Translations under genes and position numbers: made by a program | In this document: piece by piece, positions 63,718-64,000 of the stretch | Layout: each line of letters starts with the position of its first letter | Numbering within the stretch: the first letter of the stretch is position 1 | Assembly: GCA_044225675.1 (NCBI GenBank) | Contig: JBGAIH010000010.1 | Location: 88,861-152,860, forward strand | Direction of reading: 5' to 3' | Source: JACMQX01 sp044225675 | GTDB taxonomy: Bacteria; Pseudomonadota; Gammaproteobacteria; Burkholderiales; Burkholderiaceae_C | DNA: 64,000 nucleotides | The notes under the pieces: model-generated | The model's database searches: none | Seen by the model: the letters and a program-made list of their open reading frames with translations, nothing else | Told to the model about the DNA's origin: nothing

Positions 63718-63947
63718 GCAAGGGTGGGAGGGTGGCCACAGGGACTTCGCTGGAGCGCCTGCAGCTGCGCTGCGGGTCCCTGCGCTTCTCGCTCCGCGGG
63801 GGCGGCTGCGATCACTCCGCAGGGGCGCTGAACGCGCCCCTGCATAGAGCGTTCTCGCCGGTCCGCCGGTGCGCGGGGGACTTCCCCCCGCTCCACTTCG
63901 ATGCTCGCGCTCCAGAGGCGCCCCTGCGGCCACCCTCCCACCCTTGC
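63718..63947. repeat. Repeat element with 26-bp terminal inverted repeats (copy 2)
   Basis: Left end GCAAGGGTGGGAGGGTGGCC(A)CAGGG at 63718-63743 is matched in reverse at 63922-63947 with one mismatch. The core shared with copy 1 includes CTTCTCGCTCCGCG and GCATAGAGCGTTCTCGCCGG. A further block just outside (63676-63710) matches the left end of copy 1. The last 50 bases of the window hold no recognisable feature. Confidence 0.8.
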
Positions 63948-64000
63948 ATCGAAGCAGCGTTGGTGCGCGCAGAAATGAACTCCGTCGCCTTGACCTCAAG

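Overview
The window is a GC-rich chromosomal segment of a betaproteobacterium, most likely Burkholderiales and probably Comamonadaceae (Acidovorax/Paracidovorax/Xylophilus-like). This rests on gene content (a Bug-type tripartite tricarboxylate receptor, edd-eda, an Anbu-type protease, a Csu-type pilus operon, TRAP transport) and on codon use; no rRNA or tRNA gene is visible to place it more exactly. Two sites with the spacing of a plant-inducible promoter (PIP) box suggest a plant-associated lineage with a Hrp-type type III secretion system elsewhere in the genome.

Layout. 1-8313 is mostly core: the 3' part of a ZnuD-like TonB receptor, a long intergenic inverted repeat, an AEC permease, pdxH, a MobA-like nucleotidyltransferase, a ChaC-like cyclotransferase, a broken PIN toxin gene, then edd-eda behind a HexR-like operator. 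8363-12052 holds two large divergent orphan genes with Ser/Thr/Pro-rich N-termini and a PIP-type box between them. 12308-16503 has a lipoprotein, an ArsC-like reductase, a Bug receptor, an XRE antitoxin-like gene and two overlapping small genes. 16507-25599 is a mosaic accessory island: two DUF2283-like/XRE divergent units with duplicated fragments around a small effector-like gene with a PIP box and -10 box; an IS5-type remnant; an integron attC site with two cassette-like genes; a second IS5-type element inactivated by a 37-bp tandem duplication; and a Dam methylase - membrane protein - DGQHR (DndB-like) operon that looks like a DNA-modification or defence module.

25826-40688 returns to core genes: glnS, small envelope proteins, a LytS/LytR-type two-component pair, small membrane proteins, uppP, an acyl-carrier/ketosynthase pair with an altered active site, an Anbu protease and mutS. 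40922-53673 is a catabolic locus for an unknown carboxylic acid: acyl-CoA ligase, TRAP transporter, two SDRs, TetR regulator, thiolase, aldehyde dehydrogenase and enoyl-CoA hydratase. Two copies of one palindrome (GTGAACGAGCGTTTA) sit before its two transcription units. An IS481-family element has landed precisely on the aldehyde dehydrogenase stop codon, and a second acyl-CoA ligase is decayed. 53837-58131 is a four-gene chaperone-usher (Csu/spore-coat-U) pilus operon. 58240-63587 carries an MscS channel, suhB, trmJ, cysE and a DUF1828-like gene bracketed by long hairpin-forming repeats.

The intergenic DNA is unusual: several long palindromic elements, two degenerate 21-bp arrays that look related, a 30-33-bp array, a 13-bp array that supplies the suhB stop codon, and a pair of same-strand terminators that isolate a possible small RNA. 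The most interesting regions are the mosaic island (16.5-25.6 kb) and the PIP-box-linked orphan genes.
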